The notes: generated from the sequence alone by a model not told the origin. 26,278 nt of DNA from an uncultured Clostridium sp. (GCA_958449715.1 CAUDIU010000017.1:1-26278); one strand, 5' to 3'; shown: positions 7,612 through 15,079, numbered from the stretch's first letter. Translations and numbers: made by a program.

Positions 7612-7656
7612 ATTGTATTTTATATATAGAAAAAAGACAAATAGATTTTGAAATCT
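7612..7656 (-). promoter_or_regulatory. promoter and adjacent palindrome of the recA operon
   Basis: On the minus strand TTGTCT (7640-7635) and TACAAT (7617-7612) are separated by exactly 17 bases, with a predicted start near 7605. Three bases upstream of the -35 box lies a 14-base palindrome AGATTT-TG-AAATCT (7643-7656). It could bind a regulator such as LexA of this lineage or the MerR-like protein encoded by the first gene. The promoter is well formed; the operator is a suggestion. Confidence 0.55.
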
Positions 7657-7765
7657 TGTAACATCACTTAATAAATTTTTAATAGATTTGTTGTAAATCA
7701 TTCATTTAATCCTTGTTTTATATTTTTATTTTTAATTTAATAATTCTGAAAGAGGATTTAAAGTT

Positions 7766-8686
7766 ATGAAAAAGAGATTTTTATTATTAATGTTTTTATT
7801 GTTAGCAGGAATCTCAGTTAATGCTGAGGATTGGACTCCTGTAGATACAAACTATTCTAATTTTTATTTATATGTGGATAAAGATTCAATAAAAAATGTG
7901 AGTCCACAGGAATACTTATATGCTATAAAATTTCAATCTGGCGACCAAATTGAAAAAGTTGCATATTTAAAATCAAATATTAAAACAAATTATTTGGGGA
8001 TAATTAGATCTGAAATTTATAATAAAGACAGTTATCATCCAAAATCATATTTTGCGAATGCCCATGTTTTTATGAAGCCTATTGATAATGATTCTTTCCT
8101 TGTATATTCTCATAATTATATTTCAAAGCTTTATACTGAAGAAAAAACAGAAAAGAGCGAAGCTGCTGTTGAGGTAAAGACAGATGCTTTTTCTCCGGAT
8201 AATGCACCTAATGACGATGTTTCAGAAGTAAAACAAAATGAAGAACCTAATTCAAAACCAGAAATTAGAGGACTTGATAATAATGTTGATAACGGAAAGA
8301 AAGTTGAACCAACAAAAATTAATGAAACTAAACCTCAACCTCAACAACTACAGCAACCATTGCAAAAAAATCAAACTTTATCAACAGCAACAGATTTAAA
8401 AGAATATGTTGCTGAAATTAGTACACAACTAAATGAAAATTGGCAACCTCCAAAATCTGGTCAAAATACGCAAACAATTATTATTTTAACAATAGGTAAA
8501 GATGGTAGTTTGCAAAAGTTTGATATCGCAAAATCATCAGGAGATGAAGCTACTGATCGTTCTGTTATAAGTGTTGCAAAAAAATGTGTTCCTTATGCTA
8601 AATTCTCAGGAATTAAAAAAGGTGCAGATAATATAAAATTACAATTTGTATTTGAGTATAAGAGATTTAAAAAGTCAGTTATGTAA
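7766..8686 (+). CDS. secreted/periplasmic protein with TonB/TolA-type C-terminal domain
   Basis: The 306-residue product starts with a clear signal peptide (residues 1-20, cleavage after VNA). Residues 21-125 form a beta-rich domain (WTPVDTNYSNFYLYVDKDSI...) similar in style to small surface-adhesin-like envelope domains. Residues 130-205 are a low-complexity linker rich in Glu, Lys, Pro and Gln. Residues 208-300 match a TonB/TolA C-terminal fold: 'YVAEISTQLNENWQPP', then 'GKDGSLQKFDIAKSSG' and a closing strand FVFEYKR. It has no N-terminal membrane anchor of the TonB type, so it is probably a free periplasmic protein that uses the fold for partner binding. AGAGGA precedes ATG 7766. Transcription ends at the strong hairpin at 8693. 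Confidence 0.8.
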   Translation: MKKRFLLLMFLLLAGISVNAEDWTPVDTNYSNFYLYVDKDSIKNVSPQEYLYAIKFQSGDQIEKVAYLKSNIKTNYLGIIRSEIYNKDSYHPKSYFANAHVFMKPIDNDSFLVYSHNYISKLYTEEKTEKSEAAVEVKTDAFSPDNAPNDDVSEVKQNEEPNSKPEIRGLDNNVDNGKKVEPTKINETKPQPQQLQQPLQKNQTLSTATDLKEYVAEISTQLNENWQPPKSGQNTQTIIILTIGKDGSLQKFDIAKSSGDEATDRSVISVAKKCVPYAKFSGIKKGADNIKLQFVFEYKRFKKSVM

Positions 8687-8692
8687 TATAAT

Positions 8693-8724
8693 AAAAAAGA
8701 GAACCTTTTTAGGTTCTCTTTTTT
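8693..8724. terminator. bidirectional rho-independent terminator
   Basis: A perfect 14-bp stem (arm AAAAAAGAGAACCT, loop TTTT) lies between the convergent TonB-C gene (ends 8686) and rpmB (ends 8744). A-runs on one side and T-runs on the other make it work on both strands. Confidence 0.92.
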
Positions 8725-8743
8725 ATATTTCCAGCGTATTCTC

Positions 8744-8935
8744 TTATACAGCTTTTTGTACTTTGCCTGCTCTTAAGCAAGAAGTGCAAACTTTAATTCT
8801 TTTAACTGTTCCATTAACATTAACTTTTACTGATTGTAAGTTAGGTTCTTGAGTGTGAACAATTTGTTTATGCGAGAATGTTAATTTCGCTGCTTTGATC
8901 GGTGCTTTACCGCATACATCACATTTTTTTGACAT
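8744..8935 (-). CDS. rpmB: 50S ribosomal protein L28 (zinc-binding type)
   Basis: The 63-residue protein matches L28, a protein of the large ribosomal subunit. It begins MSKKCDVCGKAP and ends with VCTSCLRAGKVQKAV, so it carries two CxxC pairs (C5/C8 and C51/C54) as in zinc-containing L28 proteins. The central VKVNVNGTVKRIKV strand is typical. A good ribosome site (AAAGGAAA) precedes ATG 8935. It stands as a single-gene unit, ended by the shared terminator at 8693-8724. Cyanobacterial L28 generally lacks the cysteines, so the zinc form is informative about lineage. Confidence 0.95.
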   Translation of the reverse strand: MSKKCDVCGKAPIKAAKLTFSHKQIVHTQEPNLQSVKVNVNGTVKRIKVCTSCLRAGKVQKAV

Positions 8936-9134
8936 AGTTTTAATTTCCTTTTCTAGCTAGTTTGTGTATTTTAATAATATATTAAAAATGAGAAAAATCA
9001 AGAAGCATGTTAAAATAAGTTAAGTCTATCCTGTAAAGGCTTTAAATGTAACGATTTTATAACTACTTGAATTAAAATTTGCCTTATGATATATTTCATT
9101 TATTAAGAACAATTTATTATTAGGGTATGGAAAA

Positions 9135-9698
9135 ATGAAAAGTTCAACTATCAGAAGATCAAATTTATCTAAGGAAAAGATGGCTGTGCTTCAAGCATTA
9201 GCTCAATATAAAAATGATCCATATGATAATTCTCCAGGCATTTATGTAAGATCAAATAAAGAACGAGAATTAGATGTATTATGGCAAAATTTTAAAGTTA
9301 ATCAAAAGAATGATAAATCTCCAAGCATATATTTAGTTGCAGGATTTATTGTTGGTGCTGTCGTAATGTTAGTTTTGATGGTAATGATTAGTTTTTCAGC
9401 TAACGGATTACGTTCTATTCAAGATAACATAATTTCTTCTCCGGCTCCTGTTAAAAAGGAAAAATTAAGTTTGAATTTTATTCCATCTTCAACAGAAAAA
9501 GAAGAACCGACAGCTACAAATGAAGTTTATACAGTGCAAAGCGGTGATACAATGGAAAGCATTTTGATCAGATTTTATGGATCTTATAGCAAAGAAAAAG
9601 AATCGCTTGTGTTGAAAACAAATAACATGACAAATCCAAATAAACTTTCAATCGGACAAAAATTAACAATCCCGATGGAAGAAAAGGAAGCTCAATAA
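9135..9698 (+). CDS. inner-membrane protein with C-terminal LysM domain
   Basis: The 187-residue product has a charged cytoplasmic N-terminal part (1-63), one membrane helix (about 65-88, YLVAGFIVGAVVMLVLMVMISF), a Pro/Ser/Glu linker and a LysM domain (131-180: VYTVQSGDTMESILIRFYGS ... NPNKLSIGQKLTIP). LysM binds peptidoglycan N-acetylglucosamine, so the protein probably tethers the inner membrane to the cell wall. The orientation with LysM outside is inferred from the positive N terminus (RR, K). The catalytic partner, if any, is not in the window. ATG 9135 is preceded by AGGG; an earlier ATG at 9126 runs into a stop. It is monocistronic, ending at the hairpin at 9701. Confidence 0.85.
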   Translation: MKSSTIRRSNLSKEKMAVLQALAQYKNDPYDNSPGIYVRSNKERELDVLWQNFKVNQKNDKSPSIYLVAGFIVGAVVMLVLMVMISFSANGLRSIQDNIISSPAPVKKEKLSLNFIPSSTEKEEPTATNEVYTVQSGDTMESILIRFYGSYSKEKESLVLKTNNMTNPNKLSIGQKLTIPMEEKEAQ

Positions 9699-9700
9699 AA

Positions 9701-9724
9701 AAGGCCGATTTTTAAATCGGTCTT
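9701..9724. terminator. bidirectional rho-independent terminator
   Basis: AAGGCCGATTT pairs with AAATCGGTCTT (one G-U pair) and is flanked by A-run and T-run. It lies between the convergent LysM gene (stop 9698) and rarA (stop 9737) and can end both. The stem core is nearly the same as that of the rnpB terminator at 15027-15058. Confidence 0.9.
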
Positions 9725-9736
9725 TTTTTTATTAAT

Positions 9737-10969
9737 TTATTTAGTATATTTTTTCCCTACAAGTTCGTCAGGTAAAAATTGTTGTTTTACATCTGGAGCA
9801 TCATGTGAATATATGTAACCTATTCCAAATCCGTAGTTTTTTGCATCTTTGTAATGAGCATCTCTAAGGTGCATTGGTGGCGGAAAGTCTTTTCCTGTTT
9901 CAATATCGTGAAGAGCTGAATCTATTGCAACTACTGTTTCATTTGATTTTGGAGCTCGAGCAACGTAAATTACAGCTTGAGCAAGAGGAATTCTTCCTTC
10001 AGGAAGTCCAAGTAATTCAACAGCTTTATAAGCATTAATTGCAACATTTAATGCATTTGGGTCGGCATTTCCGACATCTTCTGCAGAACATGTGATTAAT
10101 CTACGTGCAATAAATCTTGGATCTTCACCTGCTGCAATCATTTTTGCAAGATAATAAATTGCTGCATCAGGATCACTTCCTCTAAGGCTTTTTTGGAAAG
10201 CTGACGCACAGTCATAATGCTCTTGTTGAGAATATCTTGTGTTTCTTTTTTGGCAGATTTCTTCAATAATTTTTACTGTTAAATTTCTTCTGTTATCTTT
10301 TAAATCACTTGCAAAGTAGGCGTTTTCAACAACATTAAGTGCATATCTTGCATCTCCTCGAGCAAGGTTTATTATAAAATCTATTGCACCGCTTTCGCAA
10401 TCCATAGGCAGATAATTTTTTGCCAAGTATGCAAAACCTTTTTTTATAATTTTGTCCATACTTGTATCGTCTATTGAATTTAGTCTTACGACCTGAACTC
10501 TTGATAAAAGAGCTGGTACTACTTGAAAAGATGGATTTTCTGTTGTTGATCCAATTAAAAATAATGTTCCGTTTTCCAAATGCGGTAATAGTGCATCTTG
10601 TTGAGTTTTTGAATATCTGTGGATTTCGTCTATAAACAGAATTGTTTTGTGTCCGCATCTTAGTGCTTCTTTGGCACTTTCTACGGCATCTTTAATATCT
10701 TTTACACCTGATGTAACAGCTGAAATTTCAATAAAATTTGCATTTGTTTTTGTTGCAATTAGTCTTGCAAGTGTTGTTTTTCCACATCCGGGTGTCCCCC
10801 AAAATATTAAAGAGAATAATCTGTTTGTTTTTAAAAGGTTTAAAATAGGACTGTTAGGTGACACAACATTACTTTGCCCTAAAAAGTCTTCGAGAGTCTT
10901 AGGACGAAGAATTTCTGCAAGCGGTATTTGCTTATTTTGATTTTCTAATTCCGTAAATAGATTATTCAT
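9737..10969 (-). CDS. rarA: replication-associated recombination protein A (AAA+ ATPase RarA/MgsA)
   Basis: RarA is an AAA+ clamp-loader-like ATPase that acts at stalled replication forks. The 410-residue length is normal. The N-terminal LRPKTLEDFLGQ (21-32), Walker A GTPGCGKT (58-65), Walker B LFIDEIHR (111-118) and sensor-1 GSTTENPSF (140-148) are all present. The C-terminal helical region contains the family-specific RGSDPDAAIYYLAKMIAAGE and ARRLITCSAEDVGNADP segments. No Shine-Dalgarno precedes the ATG; instead an extended -10 box (TGCTACAAT) ends exactly seven bases before it, pointing to a leaderless transcript. The neighbour beyond 11051 is divergent. Confidence 0.96.
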   Translation of the reverse strand: MNNLFTELENQNKQIPLAEILRPKTLEDFLGQSNVVSPNSPILNLLKTNRLFSLIFWGTPGCGKTTLARLIATKTNANFIEISAVTSGVKDIKDAVESAKEALRCGHKTILFIDEIHRYSKTQQDALLPHLENGTLFLIGSTTENPSFQVVPALLSRVQVVRLNSIDDTSMDKIIKKGFAYLAKNYLPMDCESGAIDFIINLARGDARYALNVVENAYFASDLKDNRRNLTVKIIEEICQKRNTRYSQQEHYDCASAFQKSLRGSDPDAAIYYLAKMIAAGEDPRFIARRLITCSAEDVGNADPNALNVAINAYKAVELLGLPEGRIPLAQAVIYVARAPKSNETVVAIDSALHDIETGKDFPPPMHLRDAHYKDAKNYGFGIGYIYSHDAPDVKQQFLPDELVGKKYTK

Positions 10970-10975
10970 AGTATA

Positions 10976-10984
10976 ATTGTAGCA
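10976..10984 (-). promoter_or_regulatory. extended -10 promoter of rarA, likely leaderless
   Basis: On the minus strand TG-C-TACAAT ends at 10976, and the rarA ATG starts at 10969, so transcription would begin on or next to the A of the start codon. No -35 of quality is visible, which is usual for extended -10 promoters. Confidence 0.45.
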
Positions 10985-11050
10985 TAAAATAAGAACTTAC
11001 ATTGAGAGATGCTTCTTATGATTATAGAGAAAATTTGAAAAGGGTGTTTA

Positions 11051-12268
11051 ATGAAAAAATTTCTTTTTATATTAGTTGTAATTTTATTAGTCGCAATCAC
11101 AATTCCTTATGGAAAGAAACAAGATAATAATAATGAAATTATTTTTTGGACTTTGCAAATGAGTGATTTTTCACCTTATATGAACAAAGTTATAAAAGAG
11201 TTTGAGGAGCAAAATCCCGAAATAAAAATTAAATGGGTAGATGTTCCATTCTCTGAAGGCGAAAAAAGAACTTTAGCATCTGTGTTGAGTGATAATCCGC
11301 CTGATTTAATTAATTTAAACCCTGATTTTTCAGCCCTTTTGGCTCAAAGAGGTGCATTATATGAAATTGATGGGCAGTATACTGGACAATTTAATAAACA
11401 TATTATAAATTCATTGAAATATAACGGGAAATTGTATTCGCTTCCTTGGTATGCGACTTCTGCTGTGACTATTTATAACAAAAAACTTCTTTCAAAGTCT
11501 GGTGCTAAAATGCCAGAAACATTTGAAGATTTAGGCGAAATTGCTCCTATTATAAAAGAAAAGACAGGTGCGTATGTTTTGCTACCTAATATTACTGAAA
11601 ACGATACGATGTTGAGAATTTTAAATAAATATGGTGTGACAGCTCTTAATATAAATTCTGACCAATCAATTCAAGTTTTTGATTATTTTAAAAACTTATA
11701 TGAAAAAGATTTAATACCAAAAGAATCTGTAACTCAAACTCATCGTGAAGCGTTAGAAAAATATATGGCAGAACAGATTGTATTTTTCCAAGCCGGTGCA
11801 AATTTCTTGAATATGATTAAAGAAAATGCTCCATCTACTTATAAAAACACAGATGTAGCTCCTCAAATTACTGGAAAATTAGGTCAAAATGATTTTTCTT
11901 TAATGAATTTTGTAATCCCTGTTCGAGCAAAGCATAAACAAGAAGCGTTAAAATTTGCTTTATTTCTAACAAATTATGAAAATCAATTAGAGCTTGCAAA
12001 GTTAACAAATGTACTTGCTGTCAATGAAGAAACTTTAAAAGATGATTTTTATACTACATATGATAAAAATGATCTTATGGCAAAAGCTCGTGTAATTAGT
12101 GCAAATCAACTTTATAAAATAGAGCCTTCATTTAAGACTTTAAAAGATCAAAAAGAAGTGAATACGATTGTAAATTCAGCAGTTCAACAAATATTGCTAA
12201 ACAAAAACACCACCAAGAAAATTCTTGATGATGTTTTGAATAAAATTAATATGTTAGAAGCAGATTAG
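11051..12268 (+). CDS. extracellular solute-binding protein (family 1, sugar-type ABC)
   Basis: The 405-residue protein has an N-terminal hydrophobic segment (2-19) followed by the solute-binding fold: EIIFWTLQMSDFSPYMNKVIKEFEEQNPEIKIKWVDVPFSEG, then DNPPDLINLNPDFSALLAQRGALYEIDG and LYSLPWYATSAVTIYNKKLL, all typical of periplasmic sugar-binding proteins such as those for maltose or glycerol-3-phosphate. It captures a ligand for an ABC importer. There is no lipobox Cys, so it is either a free periplasmic protein or membrane-anchored by an uncleaved segment. No permease or ATPase genes are adjacent; they must be elsewhere. AAAGGGTG gives a good ribosome site. Its stop overlaps the stop of the convergent gene by four bases, with no terminator in between. 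Confidence 0.88.
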   Translation: MKKFLFILVVILLVAITIPYGKKQDNNNEIIFWTLQMSDFSPYMNKVIKEFEEQNPEIKIKWVDVPFSEGEKRTLASVLSDNPPDLINLNPDFSALLAQRGALYEIDGQYTGQFNKHIINSLKYNGKLYSLPWYATSAVTIYNKKLLSKSGAKMPETFEDLGEIAPIIKEKTGAYVLLPNITENDTMLRILNKYGVTALNINSDQSIQVFDYFKNLYEKDLIPKESVTQTHREALEKYMAEQIVFFQAGANFLNMIKENAPSTYKNTDVAPQITGKLGQNDFSLMNFVIPVRAKHKQEALKFALFLTNYENQLELAKLTNVLAVNEETLKDDFYTTYDKNDLMAKARVISANQLYKIEPSFKTLKDQKEVNTIVNSAVQQILLNKNTTKKILDDVLNKINMLEAD

Positions 12269-12714
12269 CACCAAAAGCCTCTGACTCCAAAAAATGTCGG
12301 GCCTCCAAACATAAATCCTGTTCCGCAGCCGCAACCGCCTCCAAAGAAGCCTCCTCCAAAAGGTCCGCAGCCATATATTGTTGATGTCATATATGGATTA
12401 AATCCGCAGCCAAAAATTCCAAAAGGTGATGTCAACATTGATGCACCAATAAGTCCCATTGTGCCTCTTGCATTAGCTACTGGGTTTCCATATCCTGCTG
12501 CAGAATTTATTGCGTAACCTAAATAGCTACCTGTGTGCTGCTGAATTTCTCTTGCGGCCTCATTTCTCAAGGCTCCGTTCATGACATTAAATCCGAACCC
12601 CATTAATGCATCGCCTGCTGATGCTCCTTGATTTTTTGCATCAACTGCTCCTAAAGCACTTCCAGCAAGTGCATTAAAATTACTAAGGGCGTATATTGCG
12701 CTATCAATACTCAT
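12265..12714 (-). CDS. small Gly/Cys/Phe-rich hypothetical protein
   Basis: I do not recognise this 149-residue protein. The N-terminal half (1-95) is Ala/Gly/Asn-rich and moderately polar, with the style of a helical protein (SAIYALSNFNALAGSALGA). The C-terminal third (about 98-149) is a glycine-rich, aromatic, cysteine-containing tail with Cys at 103, 116, 128, 130 and the final residue 149, including GCGCG and ending GFWC. There is no clear signal peptide, although part of the body is weakly hydrophobic. A weak GAGAG ribosome site lies before ATG 12714. It is convergent with the solute-binding gene (stops overlap) and divergent from the next ORF. It could be a structural or membrane-associated protein; function is unknown. 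Confidence 0.65.
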   Translation of the reverse strand: MSIDSAIYALSNFNALAGSALGAVDAKNQGASAGDALMGFGFNVMNGALRNEAAREIQQHTGSYLGYAINSAAGYGNPVANARGTMGLIGASMLTSPFGIFGCGFNPYMTSTIYGCGPFGGGFFGGGCGCGTGFMFGGPTFFGVRGFWC

Positions 12715-12887
12715 AATAATTCTCTCGATTATATCCTTGTGTATATATAAAGTATATAATTTACAAAAAATTGCTTATTTTTAGTTAAATGTTAAGCATT
12801 GTAACAAACTTCTCTAAAACCTTAAAGAAATTGCTAAATTTAGCCGAATACATTATTAAGGAAACAAGAAAAAAGGGATTTAAGGAT

Positions 12888-13391
12888 ATGTCAATTGGTC
12901 TTTTTAATGCACAATACAAATTAGGAATTGATACAACAACATTGAAGCAAGTTTCAAATGAAATTTTGAAACGTGCTGCTGAAAAAAATAGTCAATATAA
13001 TACAAATACATCTTCTTTAAATAATATATTTAAAAATGCAAATAATATTGGCATAGATTTATATAGTGGCAAAGTTGACACAAATGTTGCTCGTCAAGTT
13101 GCGATGAACAATTCAGGTTTCCAAATTCAATTAAATCAAGAAGTTATGCAATCTATTCAATATTTGAATACTAAAGCAGCTCAAAATGTTCAAAAGAATG
13201 TTGAAGGCAAAATTACAGTAGCTTTGAATGAAGGTGTTGGAAATACTCAAAAAGCAGAAACAGCTCATGCATTCAATAGTATTATAAGTTTAGGTGCAGG
13301 CAAAGACAAAAATGGTTCAGCACCATCTTATAAAGGCGAATTTTTATTCATTAAAAAAGATAAAGAAAATGAAGAAGCTGTTGCAGCATAG
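12888..13391 (+). CDS. hypothetical protein, Asn/Gln-rich
   Basis: The frame is open from ATG 12789 (200 residues), but I prefer ATG 12888 (167 residues; MSIGLFNAQYKLGIDT) because only this one has a ribosome site (AAAGGG ten bases upstream, AAGGA nearer); the longer version has none. The product is rich in Asn, Gln, Ala and Thr, with little hydrophobic character, no signal peptide and no cysteine. It contains helical stretches (LKQVSNEILKRAAEKN; QEVMQSIQYLNTKAAQNVQK) and a charged tail. The composition suggests a cytoplasmic or surface-assembled helical protein. Its function is not recognised. It converges on the next ORF with a gap of only ten bases. Confidence 0.7.
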   Translation: MSIGLFNAQYKLGIDTTTLKQVSNEILKRAAEKNSQYNTNTSSLNNIFKNANNIGIDLYSGKVDTNVARQVAMNNSGFQIQLNQEVMQSIQYLNTKAAQNVQKNVEGKITVALNEGVGNTQKAETAHAFNSIISLGAGKDKNGSAPSYKGEFLFIKKDKENEEAVAA

Positions 13392-13401
13392 TTTGTAAAA
13401 T

Positions 13402-13791
13402 TTATTTATTATTATCTTTTTTAATTTCTTTTGCAATGTTATAAAACTCTTCTTCTAATTCTAATTCGGCATTTTCTTCTCTAGAAAGTTTTTGAGAATT
13501 TTTTTCTCTCTCTTTTTGTTCTTCAAGAGCTTTTTTACGGGAATTTATAACATTTGCAACGTTCATCATAGCAAGAGAGTTTAAAGTGGCACGTAGTTGA
13601 GCACTTCTGTCAGTATATTTTTGACTATCTTGGTTTTCTTCATCGTCTTCTCTTTTTTGTTGCGCAAAATATTCTCCGCCTTGCCCCATTTTATCATCTT
13701 GGGTTTTAGCAGCTGTTCCTGAAATATCTCCGCTTTTGAAATTAAAAGAGCCTCCGATTCCGAAGAATCCTGCTGATCTGTTATCGACCAT
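13402..13791 (-). CDS. small charged, coiled-coil hypothetical protein
   Basis: The 129-residue product begins with a glycine/phenylalanine-rich head (GFFGIGGSFNFKSG, 8-21), then a strongly charged middle and a helical, Glu/Lys-rich tail (about 68-127) that looks like a coiled coil. No signal peptide, membrane segment or known motif is visible. An AGAGGG ribosome site lies about ten bases before ATG 13791. With its two left neighbours it forms a group of unfamiliar ORFs with mixed strand. I cannot assign a function. A 10-bp inverted repeat lies upstream (13819-13854). Confidence 0.65.
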   Translation of the reverse strand: MVDNRSAGFFGIGGSFNFKSGDISGTAAKTQDDKMGQGGEYFAQQKREDDEENQDSQKYTDRSAQLRATLNSLAMMNVANVINSRKKALEEQKEREKNSQKLSREENAELELEEEFYNIAKEIKKDNNK

Positions 13792-13818
13792 ATTTTATAA
13801 CCCTCTGTTTATTTTTTT

Positions 13819-13854
13819 TATTCAATCTCTCATGTTATCCTAGCAGATTGAATA
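13819..13854. repeat. 10-bp inverted repeat between divergent genes
   Basis: TATTCAATCT (13819-13828) and AGATTGAATA (13845-13854) are perfect inverted copies around 16 bases. They lie in the divergent region between the charged protein (13791, minus) and the prepilin (14025, plus). The repeat may be an operator; no U-run follows on the plus strand, so it is a poor terminator. Confidence 0.5.
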
Positions 13855-14024
13855 ATTTATTAACTCGTCTGAATAGATTATTTTGCTAGTTAATTAATAA
13901 AAATTTACAATAAACCTAATTTATACAAAACTCAATAAAGATAATGATTTTGGCGGTGATTAAATGTTGAAAAAAACGGGTATATATGTTATTATTATAA
14001 TAGGACATTATAGGAAGGATATAT

Positions 14025-14669
14025 ATGAGAAGATTAAAAGGTTTTACTTTGTCTGAATTAATGGTTGCTCTTGCAGTAATTGGTATTTTGGTTGCAATCG
14101 TAACTCCTACGATTATGAAAACAAGACCTAATAAAAATAAAATGATGATTAAAAAGACATTTTATACAACAGAACAAATTGTTGCTACATTAATAAATGA
14201 TGCAAGGTTGTATCCTGATATGCGTGAAGCCTGCGAAGGTGGCGTTGAAACTACTGATAATTATTATTGTGCTTGGGGGTTTGATGCTGATGATGCTGTG
14301 AAGTATGAAGGCGAAACTTATGAGGGCAATACAAAATTTGAAGGATTATTTAGAAGTAGATTAAATGTAAAAACTGGAACCGGAGCAGTATTTTACACTA
14401 CAGATGGTGTAAAATGGGATTTATCTGGAACTGAAGGTGCTTGGATAAAGAAAAAGACTTCAGGTCCAAAAGATGCGGGTATTGGAAAAATTCTTATTGA
14501 TGTAAACGGAGATGATGCACCTAATGCAAGACAAAGTGCATCAAGTGCTGATGATTTTGACCAATATGTAATTGAGATAATGGCTACAGGTAAATTGAAA
14601 GTAGCAGATGAAGATGCTAAAGCAATTGAGTATGTAACAATTAATACCTCAATCCGTGATGGATTATAA
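14025..14669 (+). CDS. prepilin-like protein (type II secretion/type IV pilus pseudopilin)
   Basis: The 214-residue product starts MRRLKG-FTLSELMVALAVIGILVAIVTP, the classic class III leader. Prepilin peptidase would cut after G6, F7 would be methylated, E11 (Glu5 of the mature protein) is present, and the hydrophobic helix to about residue 27 follows. The rest is an exported globular head with one Cys pair (C69 and C80 by rough count). It is a pilin or minor pseudopilin of a type IV pilus or type II secretion system; no other pilus genes are nearby, so it is an orphan. A good ribosome site (GGAAGGA) precedes ATG 14025, and a TATAAT (13996-14001) lies at the right distance for a short leader. 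Its stop codon abuts rnpB. Confidence 0.9.
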   Translation: MRRLKGFTLSELMVALAVIGILVAIVTPTIMKTRPNKNKMMIKKTFYTTEQIVATLINDARLYPDMREACEGGVETTDNYYCAWGFDADDAVKYEGETYEGNTKFEGLFRSRLNVKTGTGAVFYTTDGVKWDLSGTEGAWIKKKTSGPKDAGIGKILIDVNGDDAPNARQSASSADDFDQYVIEIMATGKLKVADEDAKAIEYVTINTSIRDGL

Positions 14670-14670
14670 T

Positions 14671-15016
14671 AAAGTAATCGAATAATCGCGCTTAGAAGTT
14701 TTCTAAGTGAGGAAAGTCCGTGCATTCAAGGACAGGTTGCCGGAGAAACTCCGGACGGCGTGAGCCGGTGGAAAGTGCCACAGAAATGAAGACTGCCGAT
14801 GGATTATATATCACAGGCGATGGTGCAACGGTGAGTTAAGAGCTTCACCAGCGATACTGAGAAGTATCGGCTAGGTAAACCCCAATCGAATGCAAGATTA
14901 AACTGAGGGTTATAAAGGCTGTCCGCCAACTTCAAAAATATCGCTAGAGATTGAAAGTAATTTCAATACCAGACAGATGATTATTTAGAAACAGAACACG
15001 GCTTATGAGTTACTTT
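14671..15016 (+). ncRNA. rnpB: RNase P RNA (bacterial type A)
   Basis: This is the catalytic RNA of RNase P, which trims the 5' leader from pre-tRNAs and tmRNA. The conserved core elements are visible in order: GAGGAAAGTCCGTGC (about 14709), the ACAGAAATGAAGACTGCCG region (14799 on), GGTAAACCCC (14874), and near the end CAGACAGATGATT and ACAGAACACGGCTTATG, the 3' side of P4. P1 pairs AAAGTAA (14671-14677) with TTACTTT (15010-15016). The gene starts immediately after the prepilin stop. A TATAAT at 14665-14670 overlaps that stop but would start transcription inside P1, so read-through from the prepilin with processing is also possible. A strong terminator follows. Confidence 0.96.
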
Positions 15017-15026
15017 ATTTTTAATA

Positions 15027-15058
15027 AAAAAAGACCGATTTAATAATCGGTCTTTTTT
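15027..15058. terminator. bidirectional rho-independent terminator after rnpB
   Basis: A 14-bp stem (core AAGACCGATT with AATCGGTCTT, loop TAAT), flanked by A-run and T-run, lies between rnpB and the stop of the convergent PpiC gene (15080) and serves both. Confidence 0.93.
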
Positions 15059-15079
15059 ATATTATTGTTTTGATTTCTC

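Noticed and set aside
10335..10658. 107-residue minus-strand frame inside rarA
   Set aside because: It is an alternative frame of rarA with Arg/Asn-rich nonsense composition.
12265..12714. RiPP or bacteriocin precursor
   Set aside because: The Gly/Cys tail invites it, but the protein is long for a precursor, has no double-glycine leader, and no maturation, protease or export gene lies nearby.
13964..14056. 30-residue ORF (MLKKTGIYVIIIIGHY...) overlapping the prepilin start, with GGCGGTG before it
   Set aside because: It is very short, overlaps the prepilin ribosome site and start in another frame, and the likely -10 of the prepilin (13996-14001) lies inside it. A leader peptide cannot be excluded.
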